This document shows, one piece after another, positions 27,374 to 35,273 of a stretch of DNA of 64,000 nucleotides (the stretch's first letter is position 1; every line of letters begins with the position of its first letter). Under the pieces are notes generated by a model. It was given only the letters and a program-made list of their open reading frames with translations. It had not been told where the DNA came from and ran no database searches. The stretch lies in contig JAJDYI010000050.1 in NCBI GenBank assembly GCA_022825235.1, forward strand, positions 41,684-105,683, read 5' to 3'. The stretch is from Alphaproteobacteria bacterium (lineage in GTDB: Bacteria > Pseudomonadota > Alphaproteobacteria > TMED109). Both the position numbers and the translations under genes were made by a program.

Positions 27374-28045
27374 GACGTGACCTCCACGCCTCCGTGCTAG
27401 CGCGCGGAACCGTCCGGTTCCAGCATAGGGAGGGGCTCAAGAAGGGGTCAACATTGGGCCCGGCGTCAGCATGCAAGCTGCGGATCCGGGACGTGTCGCG
27501 GGGCGGCGACAATCGGGCGCCAGGGGCATTTGCCGACGGTACTCGTGGGCACGCCGACCCGTGTGCCGCCCGACGCCGTAGCGGAGGTGGAGCGACGTCG
27601 GGCGAAGTACAAGGTGCATCCTCGTCGCCAGACGACATACGAGCAGTTGGCGTGCTTGCGGACCCAGGCTTCGCGGTGTGATCGGTGGCCTGCGTGGATG
27701 CCCGGTTTTCGGCGGGCGGCCGCACCTGCGCTCGCGCCCTTGGCCCGTGAGATAAGAACCAGGGATGTCCCCTTGGGACGGCGGTGTTCCAATCGAGCCT
27801 CGATCGGTCGCAAGGCACGGAAAGGCGGGATTCGCCGGTGCACCCCTTCGATGCTAGCATCCGCCACGGCGTTATCGCCCGATGCGGGCTGTTGGCGCCG
27901 GTCCGGGAACGAGCCCGGATCTGATTGCATGTGGCGGCGCAAGGTAGGACGAGGACCGGACAGAAAGCGCGGGCGGGTACCCGCCCCGTGCTGTCCGCAG
28001 GTCTCGGCCGGCTGGGCGACCGACACCGAACTGGGAGGAGCCTGT
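27374..28045. other. 672-base divergent region, ispB / quinoprotein dehydrogenase
   Basis: This must hold the promoters of both genes. An in-frame N-terminal extension of the dehydrogenase to 27530 is Arg-rich and lacks similarity. Features seen are the palindrome at 27406-27421 and a copy of the TGGGCCCGG-CGTCAGC motif at 27455-27470. No recognisable gene. Confidence 0.4.
27406..27421. promoter_or_regulatory. perfect GGAACC-GTCC-GGTTCC palindrome
   Basis: Six-base arms with a four-base spacer lie 33 bases upstream of the ispB start on the minus strand. It could be an operator or a small hairpin in the ispB leader. No regulator can be named. Confidence 0.4.
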
Positions 28046-29872
28046 ATGAGGTTCGAAAGATTGGGCAGCTTGCGCCCACTCGCCGTCGGAGCATTTGGCG
28101 CGGTGTTGCTCGCCAGCACTGCGTTCGCCGGCAACACATCGCCCGAGCGCCTGATGAACAGCGAGGCCGAGCCGGAAAACTGGATCAACCATCACGGCAA
28201 CTACGAGGCCCATCGCTTCTCGGCCCTTCGCGAGATCAACAAGGACAACGTTGAAGACCTTAAGGTCGCGTTTACCTACGCCATGGGCGACATGCACGGC
28301 GGCGGTACGGACCCGGTGGTCTTCCCGCTTGCGGGTCTCGAGGGGACGCCGATCGCCGAGGACGGCTACCTCTACGTTACGACGGGCTGGGGTGTAGTGA
28401 CCAAGCTGGACGTGCGTGGCGGCAAGGCGGTCGCCCTGTGGAAGTCGGACCCCGAGGCCGACAAGGACTGGGCGCCGAGCGTGCTCTGCTGCGGTATCAA
28501 CAACCGCGGCGTGGCGCTGCACGGTGACATGGTCCTGGCTGGGGTGATCGACGGACGCATCCGCGCCCTGAACAAGACCGACGGCAGCCTGATCTGGGAG
28601 AGCCAGGTGGCTGACCCGGGCATCGCCGAAACCATCACCGGCGCGCCGCTGATCGTCAAGGACACGGTGGTCACGGGCATGGCGGGCGCCGAGTTCGGCG
28701 TTCGCGGCTGGATCGCCGCGCTCGACATCAACACGGGCGAGGAGATCTGGCGCACTCACACGATCCCGGGGCCGGGCGAACCTGGCCACGAGACGTGGAA
28801 GGATGACTACGGCGCTTGGAAGACCGGCGGCGGCTCAACCTGGGTGACAGGTTCCTACGACCCTGAGCTGAACATCATCGTCTGGGGCACCGCCAACCCC
28901 GGTCCGGACTGGGACAACGCTTACCGTCCGGGTGACAACCTGTGGACCGACAGCACCATCGCGGTGGATGCCGACACGGGCGAGTTCCTGTGGGGATTCC
29001 AGCACACGCCGAACGATCCGTACGACTACGACTCGATTGCGGAGAACACGTTCGTTGACACCGTGGTCAACGGTGAATTCAAGCGGGTGACCCTGCACGC
29101 CAACCGCAACGGTTTCGCCTACGCGCTTGACCGTGCGAACGGCGAGTTCGTTTGGGGCACGCAGTTCGTCAAGAAGCTGAATTGGACGGACGGTCTCGAT
29201 GAGAACGGCCGGCCCAACGCGTACGACCCGAACGTCGATGTCCAGCACTACATCCCGGGCACGGCGGCGTACCGTGGCGAGCTGACCGAAGTCGGCGCGC
29301 GCAGCGAGATCGAAGGCATTTCCTGCCCGGCGCACACCGGTGGCAAGAACTGGCCCCCGACCGCGTACAGCCCGCACACCGGCCTCTACTACATTCCGGT
29401 GATCGAGAGCTGCAACAAGGCGTTTGCGGCCGTTTCCCCGAAGAACTTTGACCCTGCATCGCGTCAGTGGTTCTTGGGCGGAGCGCCGTACTTCACCTTC
29501 GACGACCCGCGCTCAGGCCGGATTACCGGCAGTGTGACGGCGATCGACGTCTCCACCGGCGTGGTCGTGCGCAAGTGGGAGACCGAGTTCCCGATGCTGG
29601 GCGGCATTCTGGCGACGGCCGGTGGCCTGGTGTTCACGGGCACGGCTGACGGCGCAGTGGTGGCGCTCGACGACACGACTCTTGAGGAGCTCTGGCGCTT
29701 CGAGAGCGGGTCGGCGATCAACGCCCCGCCGATGACCTACGAGGCCGACGGCAAGCAGTACGTCGCCATCCTGATCGGTTTGGGCGGTGCCTGGCCGCAG
29801 TGGTTCACCGACTCGACGCCCGAGTTGAAGGCCGCAGTGCCGAGCAACGTCCTGTACGTATTCGCGCTCTAA
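28046..29872 (+). CDS. PQQ-dependent alcohol dehydrogenase, lanthanide type
   Basis: A 608-residue periplasmic eight-bladed propeller quinoprotein. It has a signal peptide (about 1-28, ending STAFA), the vicinal Cys148-Cys149 pair that stacks on PQQ, and repeated W-docking motifs. Metal ligands by family pattern are Glu216 (GAEFGVRG), Asn284 (GTANPGPDWD), catalytic Asp327 and, two residues on, Asp329 in DPYDYDS; the extra Asp marks lanthanide-dependent enzymes (XoxF, ExaF types), whereas calcium MxaF has Ala. The substrate could be methanol, ethanol or another alcohol. The ATG at 28046 follows GGGAGGAG. A terminator lies just downstream, then a cytochrome c gene that is the likely electron acceptor. 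Confidence 0.88.
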   Translation: MRFERLGSLRPLAVGAFGAVLLASTAFAGNTSPERLMNSEAEPENWINHHGNYEAHRFSALREINKDNVEDLKVAFTYAMGDMHGGGTDPVVFPLAGLEGTPIAEDGYLYVTTGWGVVTKLDVRGGKAVALWKSDPEADKDWAPSVLCCGINNRGVALHGDMVLAGVIDGRIRALNKTDGSLIWESQVADPGIAETITGAPLIVKDTVVTGMAGAEFGVRGWIAALDINTGEEIWRTHTIPGPGEPGHETWKDDYGAWKTGGGSTWVTGSYDPELNIIVWGTANPGPDWDNAYRPGDNLWTDSTIAVDADTGEFLWGFQHTPNDPYDYDSIAENTFVDTVVNGEFKRVTLHANRNGFAYALDRANGEFVWGTQFVKKLNWTDGLDENGRPNAYDPNVDVQHYIPGTAAYRGELTEVGARSEIEGISCPAHTGGKNWPPTAYSPHTGLYYIPVIESCNKAFAAVSPKNFDPASRQWFLGGAPYFTFDDPRSGRITGSVTAIDVSTGVVVRKWETEFPMLGGILATAGGLVFTGTADGAVVALDDTTLEELWRFESGSAINAPPMTYEADGKQYVAILIGLGGAWPQWFTDSTPELKAAVPSNVLYVFAL

Positions 29873-29885
29873 TCGGCGCCTGTTG

Positions 29886-29924
29886 ATGTGGGCCGGTCCC
29901 TGTGGGGGCCGGCCCACATTTTTT
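29886..29924 (+). terminator. intrinsic terminator between dehydrogenase and cytochrome c
   Basis: A perfect 11-bp stem, ATGTGGGCCGG / CCGGCCCACAT, with a 12-base loop is followed directly by TTTTTT. It starts 13 bases after the dehydrogenase stop, on the same strand, 136 bases before the cytochrome c start. It should make the two genes separately or unequally expressed. Confidence 0.88.
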
Positions 29925-30059
29925 CTATTGTTTCCTGGACGCGACTGGTCGGCCCGGACCGGGACGGTAACGAGTCTCGGCAACTGGCCTGAACAGCAAC
30001 GCGTCCCGCAGAAGCGTCTGCCATGGGCCCGGTCCTGCCGGCGGGCCGGAATTCACGAC

Positions 30060-30521
30060 ATGCACGATTTCATCCAGCAAGGACGTACCCTCGTCGGCCT
30101 GACGGCGGCGGCGGTGATTGGCCTCGCGGCCTACGCGGTCCCGGCCGGCCCGGCGATGGCCGCCGACGAGAAGCCCCGGCGGTCAGGTCCGCCACCAATT
30201 GTCTTTACCGAATTTCCGAACCAGTGCGCGCGGTGCCACAAGGCCGATGGCCGAGGCGGGCCTGCGTACGGTGGCTTCGCGGCCGACCTGCGCGCCACGC
30301 TGCTGGATCATGACGGCCTGATCTACGTCATCACGGTGGGGATTCGCGACCGCGGCATGCCCGAGTTCAAGACCACGATGTCGAAGCGGGAGATCGCAGG
30401 CATCGCGACCTACATCGAGGAACACATCAAGGGCGTCTATTACGACGACGCCGGCAACCGCATCACCGCCGAGGAGGCCGCACAGCTGGAAGGCCCCAGG
30501 CGGGCAGTGTCACAGCAGTAG
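30060..30521 (+). CDS. periplasmic cytochrome c
   Basis: 153 residues with a signal peptide (LVGLTAAAVIGLAAYAVPAG to about residue 35) and one heme-binding motif, CARCH at 56-60, with the probable axial Met100 in RDRGMPEF. The C-terminal helix SKREIAGIATYIEEHIKGVY is typical of cytochrome c class I. Its position after the quinoprotein dehydrogenase suggests that it takes electrons from PQQ and passes them to a terminal oxidase. The first ATG that gives the signal peptide is at 30060; upstream in-frame codons are not supported. Confidence 0.88.
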   Translation: MHDFIQQGRTLVGLTAAAVIGLAAYAVPAGPAMAADEKPRRSGPPPIVFTEFPNQCARCHKADGRGGPAYGGFAADLRATLLDHDGLIYVITVGIRDRGMPEFKTTMSKREIAGIATYIEEHIKGVYYDDAGNRITAEEAAQLEGPRRAVSQQ

Positions 30522-30597
30522 CAGTCTTCCGGGGTCAGGCGGGGAGGGCGGGGCGCACGCTGGGTCGGACCTTCCCGATTGGGAACCGTTTCCCACG

Positions 30598-31026
30598 TTA
30601 TTCGCCAGCCTGCGCCTGAAGCGCTTCCTTGAGCTGCTCGGGCGTCATGATGGCCTCCAACCGGCGTTTCCACGGCACTAGGTAGTCCTCGCCTTCGGCG
30701 ATCGCCTTAGCGATCCATTGATGGGCCTCGACATAGTCGTGGTGCGCGCCCTGGCCCGCCTGGAGGTGGATCATCTTGAACAGCATCTTGCCGGCCAGGA
30801 AGCCGGCCTCCCGGGTGCGGGACGCCCATCGGTAGGCTTCACTGAAATTCCCGCTTTCGCGCGCCGCGTCGTACGCCTCGCGCCCGACCAGGTACATGGC
30901 ATGAACGTCGCCGTGCTCAGCCTTGCAGAGGTTGCCTTCCGGCCCTGGCGGACAGTCCTCGACCGCTGCCTGCACCGCGCTGGCGCCCATCACGAGCGCG
31001 AATAGGAGGGGAGCCGCCAACTTCAT
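30598..31026 (-). CDS. small secreted protein with a Sel1-like helical segment
   Basis: 142 residues. A signal peptide (about 1-20, LLFALVMGASAVQA) is followed by CPPGPEGNLCKAEHGDVHAM, with two cysteines that may form a disulfide, and helices resembling Sel1-type repeats (AYRWASRTREAGFLAGKMLF, YVEAHQWIAKAIAEGEDYLV). Sel1 proteins usually mediate protein contacts. It faces the cytochrome c gene tail-to-tail. Function unknown. Confidence 0.65.
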   Translation of the reverse strand: MKLAAPLLFALVMGASAVQAAVEDCPPGPEGNLCKAEHGDVHAMYLVGREAYDAARESGNFSEAYRWASRTREAGFLAGKMLFKMIHLQAGQGAHHDYVEAHQWIAKAIAEGEDYLVPWKRRLEAIMTPEQLKEALQAQAGE

Positions 31027-31173
31027 TTCAAGTTCCTCATGGATGCCCTGCTGTTCCGCAGGCGATGATTATTGGCGGACTGCTCGCGTGGTCAATCCTC
31101 GGATCCGGCGCACCCCCGGTGCATGTATCCGGAACTGTCGGCAAGCTGCCGTATCGGAGCGTGCTCCGGCGGT

Positions 31174-31617
31174 TCAGGAACTCCGGCACGGCGCGCTGAG
31201 CTCGATGGCCTCCACGAAGGCGACCGCCGCGGGTTGCCGCATCAGCGGGGGCCGGCGGCCCACCCAGGTCACGAACGTCTCCGACAGTTGGCCGAGATCC
31301 TCGGGAACCGTGACGCACTGCCAGCGCGGCGATTCGTCGAGGGTGAAATGTCCCGCTTGGATCATCGTGACGATGGTGCCCACGACCGCCCGGCACTGGA
31401 CCATCAGCATCCATCGGTAGAACTGCTCGCCGACCACGTCCTTGGAGTCCTCGATCTCCTGGCTGCAGGCAAATTTGAGGTCGGACCCGGTCTCGATCGG
31501 ATCGATCGGACCGTTCGGTGGCGAGCCGCCTGCCGCTAGGCCGGGGCTGGTCCCCAGGCTAGCCCACAGCCCCAGTACTCCGGCCAACACGACGAAGCTG
31601 CGGATCCATCTGCCCAT
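31174..31617 (-). CDS. secreted Rap1a/Tai-like domain protein
   Basis: About 147 residues. A signal peptide (IRSFVVLAGVLGLWASLG) precedes LKFACSQEIEDSKDVVGEQF, CRAVVGTIVTMIQAGHF, WQCVTVPEDLGQLSETFVTW and a C-terminal AVAFVEAIELSAPC, the helical, Cys-bearing pattern of the Rap1a/Tai family. The founding members are immunity proteins against type VI amidase effectors, but orphan periplasmic relatives are widespread. No type VI genes are in this window. I prefer the ATG at 31615-31617 (GGGAG upstream) to the one at 31638. Confidence 0.6.
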   Translation of the reverse strand: MGRWIRSFVVLAGVLGLWASLGTSPGLAAGGSPPNGPIDPIETGSDLKFACSQEIEDSKDVVGEQFYRWMLMVQCRAVVGTIVTMIQAGHFTLDESPRWQCVTVPEDLGQLSETFVTWVGRRPPLMRQPAAVAFVEAIELSAPCRSS

Positions 31618-31710
31618 GACGGCAAGTCTCCCATCCATGCATGAACGCCTGTCGGCGCAAAAGGCTCGCCCGGTACCGGTCCGAAGTGTCGCCGAACCCT
31701 GTCCGGCCGC

Positions 31711-32511
31711 TTAGCCCTGGCCGCCCGGGTCGCGGCGCACCGGTTCGAGCAGGTTGAAGGTCAGGCCCTTCGAATCGGACGCGGTGACGCGGACCGTTTG
31801 CAGGCGGTCGGGCAGGTCGAAATAGAAATCGGGGTTGGTGGCGAGCGCCGCGGAGGTGACGAGGTCGGCGATCGGGCCTGCCGTATCAGAGAGAGTCACA
31901 GTGTCGACGTAGTAGGCCGGGACGACGGCACCGTCCGCATCCGTCACGAGGCCGGTATCCATGGGATGGGTGATGCGCACCTTGAGCCGGGTTGCGCTGT
32001 GCGGCCGTCTGAACCGCTTCATCGCGATTGTACCGAGCGGGTTTTCCGCGCTCCCAGCCCCGCCGGCGGCGGAACATCCGCCGGGGTTCATGACCTCCAC
32101 CCGCACGCTCGCGACATGCCATACACCATCGGCATCGCGGGCTGCGGCGCGGACCGGCGTGCTCTGTTCCAGGCGAATGTTCATCCCGACGGAGCGAATC
32201 GCCCGCCGTGGAAACATCCGGGCAGCGGTCTGGATGGGGTTGTTTTCCGCGATTACCACCACTTCCTGAACGGGCTGGGCTCGGTCGGACAGTTCGACGA
32301 CCACGGGTACGCTGAACGCATCCTCGACGGTGCGCGGGATGATCAGCCGAACCTGGGAGTCATACTTGACCGGTCCGTCCCCGAGGAACTCGCTATGCAT
32401 GTCCGCCCACAAAGCTGAGCGCATCGGGTCGTAATCGCCCGCGCGCGCTGCACTCGCGGCAACGATGAGGGCTGTGCAGACCGTCAGGAGGGCAAGGCCG
32501 CGTCGGTGCAT
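31711..32511 (-). CDS. fused SoxYZ-like carrier, quinoprotein-associated type
   Basis: 266 residues with a signal peptide (LALLTVCTALIVAASAARA). The first part is SoxY-like (VKYDSQVRLIIPRTVEDAFS, VPVVVELSD, VVVIAENNPIQTAARM), with Cys146 in MNPGGCSAAGG at the usual carrier-arm position but followed by more sequence. The second part is SoxZ-like (KVRITHPMDTGL, YYVDTVTLSD). SoxYZ fusions next to PQQ dehydrogenases are a known association, distinct from sulfur oxidation. Here it lies 2 kb from the dehydrogenase on the other strand. The molecule it carries is unknown. Confidence 0.8.
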   Translation of the reverse strand: MHRRGLALLTVCTALIVAASAARAGDYDPMRSALWADMHSEFLGDGPVKYDSQVRLIIPRTVEDAFSVPVVVELSDRAQPVQEVVVIAENNPIQTAARMFPRRAIRSVGMNIRLEQSTPVRAAARDADGVWHVASVRVEVMNPGGCSAAGGAGSAENPLGTIAMKRFRRPHSATRLKVRITHPMDTGLVTDADGAVVPAYYVDTVTLSDTAGPIADLVTSAALATNPDFYFDLPDRLQTVRVTASDSKGLTFNLLEPVRRDPGGQG

Positions 32512-32872
32512 GGAGAGAACTCCGCCTGTTGGCAAGTCGCTGCACCCTACCAGAAGCTGCGTTTGGCGGACAATCCGATTGACGGCCTTCAGGTACCCGG
32601 CGGGGAGAAGCTCTCTCGAGGTTACGCGGGCCGCCAATTCGCGAAGGGCGGGGGTCAAGGATCAACGTGGTCGACGTGATCGCGGTTCCCAGCCTGCCGT
32701 GGCCGGCGGGACCGGGCTCGGAAAGGGAATGCGGCCGCAGGGCTCCCAGTTGATCGGGTTGTACCGGGCTCGCTGGCGGTCGCCCTGGTCGTGGCAGCAG
32801 CCACGAACGAGTTTGTGCCATCCTGCGGGGCGAAACCGCGGGATCGACACCACATAAGGTCTGGAGGCAAGG

Positions 32873-33106
32873 GTGCAGGAATTGTTGCGAACCAATGACG
32901 TCGTCCGTCTCGAATACGTCCGCGCGGTTCTTGGCGAGGAAGGCATCGAGACATTCGTGTTTGACGGACACATGAGCATCACGGAGGGCAGCATCGGGAT
33001 CCTGCCGCGGCGGCTGATGGTGACCGATGACGATGCTGACCGTGCACGTAGGATTCTGCGAGAAGCAGGCGAGGAATTGGCTCCAGACGACCAGGCGTCC
33101 TGGTGA
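32873..33106 (+). CDS. DUF2007 domain protein
   Basis: 77 residues: ELLRTNDVVRLEYVRAVLGE, EGIETFVFDGHMSITEGSIG, LPRRLMVTDDDADRARRILR. This is the small alpha/beta DUF2007 fold, sometimes called putative signal-transducing protein, without a proven role. The GTG start at 32873 follows CTGGAGGCAAGG. It precedes the S49 peptidase by 44 bases and belongs to the conserved run leading to glyQS. Confidence 0.85.
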   Translation: MQELLRTNDVVRLEYVRAVLGEEGIETFVFDGHMSITEGSIGILPRRLMVTDDDADRARRILREAGEELAPDDQASW

Positions 33107-33150
33107 CCGCGCCAATGGACGTGGTTAATTCACTGCGTTAGGTTGCGCGC

Positions 33151-33981
33151 ATGCCTATTTCGCTGTCGTTCTGGCGTCGGCGCGCGCCGACCGTCCCGCT
33201 GGTGCGCCTGGCGGGTGTGATCGGCATGCGGTCCCGTCCCGTGGGCCCGGAAGCCGTGACGGCCACTGGAATCGTGCCCGTGCTTCGGCGCGCGTTCTCC
33301 GCCCGGGGCGCGAAAGCCGTCGCTCTGGCGATCAATTCGCCGGGCGGATCGCCGGTTCAGTGCGGCCTGATCTCCCGCGAAGTGCGTCATCTCGCGGCGA
33401 AGCACGACCTGCCGGTGCTCGCCTTCGTCGAGGACATTGCGGCTTCGGGCGGGTACTGGCTGGCCTGCGCGGCCGACGAGATCTTCGCCCTGTCGTCGTC
33501 GGTGGTCGGCAGCATCGGCGTGATCAACGCGGGGTTCGGTTTTCCGCAGCTCCTCGAACGCTTCGGTGTCGAGCGGCGGGTCTACGCCGAGGGCAAGCAC
33601 AAGGGCATGATGGACCCGTTCTCGCCGGTGCGCGAGGAGGACGTCGCAGTCCTGCAGGCCGTGCTCAAGGACATTCGGACCGATTTCCTGGAACACGTTC
33701 AGGAACGGCGCGGCGCTCGGCTGAAGGACGACTCGGAGCAGGTGTTCAGCGCGGCGGTCTGGAGCGGGCGCGGCGCCCTGAAGCTCGGGTTGGTGGACGC
33801 GCTCGGGGACATGGGAACCGTCCTGCGCGACCGTTTCGGCGACAACGTCAAGGTCCGGGATTTCACGCCAAAGCGCCGCTGGTTCCGTTCGCCGCTCGGA
33901 GCACACCGCGGTGCGGTTGTGGCGGCCGGCCTGCTGGATGAGCTCGAGGAACGAGCCCTGTATGCGCGCTATGGCCTGTAG
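33151..33981 (+). CDS. S49 family serine peptidase (SppA/SohB-like)
   Basis: 276 residues, one catalytic domain. The Ser-Lys dyad is visible as Ser99 in EDIAASGGYWLACAADEI and Lys151 in AEGKHKGMMDPFSPV, with INSPGGSPVQ forming the oxyanion region. S49 enzymes degrade membrane-released signal peptides or misfolded periplasmic proteins. There is no clear N-terminal membrane helix, so it may be cytoplasmic or loosely bound. The order DUF2007, S49 peptidase, small membrane protein, glyQ is typical of the class. Confidence 0.85.
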   Translation: MPISLSFWRRRAPTVPLVRLAGVIGMRSRPVGPEAVTATGIVPVLRRAFSARGAKAVALAINSPGGSPVQCGLISREVRHLAAKHDLPVLAFVEDIAASGGYWLACAADEIFALSSSVVGSIGVINAGFGFPQLLERFGVERRVYAEGKHKGMMDPFSPVREEDVAVLQAVLKDIRTDFLEHVQERRGARLKDDSEQVFSAAVWSGRGALKLGLVDALGDMGTVLRDRFGDNVKVRDFTPKRRWFRSPLGAHRGAVVAAGLLDELEERALYARYGL

Positions 33982-34036
33982 AATTCAGCGCGCCGCAGGG
34001 ACGCGACGGGCGGCGCCACGTTCGGAGACTTGAGTC

Positions 34037-34309
34037 GTGTTCGGATTTAGCCTCCCCAAGCTGCTGCTCCTGATCGGGCTTCTGCTGGTCGTATGGTACG
34101 GGTTCAAACTGATCGAGCGCCGCACCAGCCGCCGCGAGGAGATTGAGAAAGCGGCCGAGGCGGCGGTTCGGCGAAACGTGGAGAAGCGAAGGTCGAAGGA
34201 ACGCGCATCGAGTGTGGAAACCACCGAATGCGCGACCTGCGGCAGTTTCGTGCCGCGCGAATCTCCCACGGCGTGTGAACGCAGGGACTGCCCGCATCCG
34301 GCGGCCTGA
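34037..34309 (+). CDS. small membrane-anchored Cys-motif protein
   Basis: 90 residues from a GTG start. One N-terminal membrane helix (LPKLLLLIGLLLVVWYGFKL) is followed by a charged helix and a C-terminal four-Cys segment, CATCGSFVPRESPTACERRDC, which could bind zinc. Similar small proteins sit ahead of glyQ in other alphaproteobacteria; their function is not known. It is encoded between the S49 peptidase and the glyQ promoter. Confidence 0.7.
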   Translation: MFGFSLPKLLLLIGLLLVVWYGFKLIERRTSRREEIEKAAEAAVRRNVEKRRSKERASSVETTECATCGSFVPRESPTACERRDCPHPAA

Positions 34310-34319
34310 CATCTTCTGC

Positions 34320-34349
34320 TTGACCGCATCCGTGTCGCCTTCGTAGGTT
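34320..34349 (+). promoter_or_regulatory. candidate promoter of glyQ-glyS-ppdK
   Basis: TTGACC at 34320-34325, an 18-base spacer and TAGGTT at 34344-34349 form a plausible sigma-70 promoter 36 bases before the glyQ start. The same -10 hexamer, TAGGTT, occurs in the tRNA-Leu promoter candidate at 42567. Confidence 0.55.
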
Positions 34350-34385
34350 GCGCGTTCTTTTTGTCGCCCGTTCGGGGATGGCTCC

Positions 34386-35273
34386 GTGCAGACGCGTGAC
34401 TCCTCGTTCCAGGGCCTGATTGCGACCCTGCAGGACTATTGGGCCGCCCAGGGCTGCGTGGTGCTGCAGCCTCTCGACATGGAGGTCGGTGCCGGCACCT
34501 TCCACCCGGCAACCACGCTCCGGGCTCTGGGCCCGGACCCGTGGAAATCCGTCTACGTCCAGCCCTGCCGACGGCCCTCCGATGGCCGCTACGGCGACAA
34601 TCCGAACCGCCTCCAGCATTACTACCAGCTGCAGGTCGTGCTCAAGCCGTCGCCGCCGGATATGCAGGAGCGCTACCTCGGAAGCCTCAGGGCGCTCGGC
34701 ATCGATCCTCTGGTCCACGACATCCGGTTCGTCGAGGACGACTGGGAAAGTCCGACACTCGGCGCGTGGGGCTTGGGCTGGGAAGTGTGGTGTGACGGCA
34801 TGGAGGTCACGCAATACACCTACTTTCAGCAGGTTGGCGGCCTGGATTGTCGTCCGGTCACCGGCGAGATCACCTACGGCATGGAACGGCTCGCGATGTA
34901 CGTACAGGGCGTGGATGACGTATACGCGCTCCGCTGGAACCGGGAAGGTGTGACGTATGGCGACGTGTTTCACGAGAACGAACGTCAGCAGTCGGCCTAC
35001 AACTTCGACTCGGTCGACCCCGAAAAGCTGACGCGGCGTTTCAGCGATTCCGAGGAGGAATGCGGGGCCTTGCTGACTGCCGGCCTGGTCCTGCCTGCCT
35101 ATGAGCAGTGCATTCGCGCCTCGCACACATTCAACCAGCTGGATGCGCGAGGCGCGCTCGGGGTCGCGGTCCGGGCCGATTACATTCTTCGGGTCCGCGC
35201 CATGGCGGCCGCCTGCTGCGAGCAGTGGGTGCAACTGGCGACTCGTTCCACAGCTGATTCTCCAGATGCCTGA
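34386..35273 (+). CDS. glyQ: glycine--tRNA ligase alpha subunit
   Basis: 295-residue catalytic subunit of the bacterial alpha2-beta2 glycyl-tRNA synthetase, which charges tRNA-Gly in the cytosol. Conserved class II segments are [55 protein letters not shown] and [19 protein letters not shown]. The GTG at 34386 gives the conventional N terminus. Its stop overlaps the glyS start by 8 nt (ATGCCTGA). First gene of a glyQ-glyS-ppdK operon. Confidence 0.97.
   Translation: MQTRDSSFQGLIATLQDYWAAQGCVVLQPLDMEVGAGTFHPATTLRALGPDPWKSVYVQPCRRPSDGRYGDNPNRLQHYYQLQVVLKPSPPDMQERYLGSLRALGIDPLVHDIRFVEDDWESPTLGAWGLGWEVWCDGMEVTQYTYFQQVGGLDCRPVTGEITYGMERLAMYVQGVDDVYALRWNREGVTYGDVFHENERQQSAYNFDSVDPEKLTRRFSDSEEECGALLTAGLVLPAYEQCIRASHTFNQLDARGALGVAVRADYILRVRAMAAACCEQWVQLATRSTADSPDA

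Noticed and set aside
27530..28045. N-terminal extension of the quinoprotein dehydrogenase
   Set aside because: The ATG at 28046 has GGGAGGAG upstream and is directly followed by a signal peptide; the extension would bury it.
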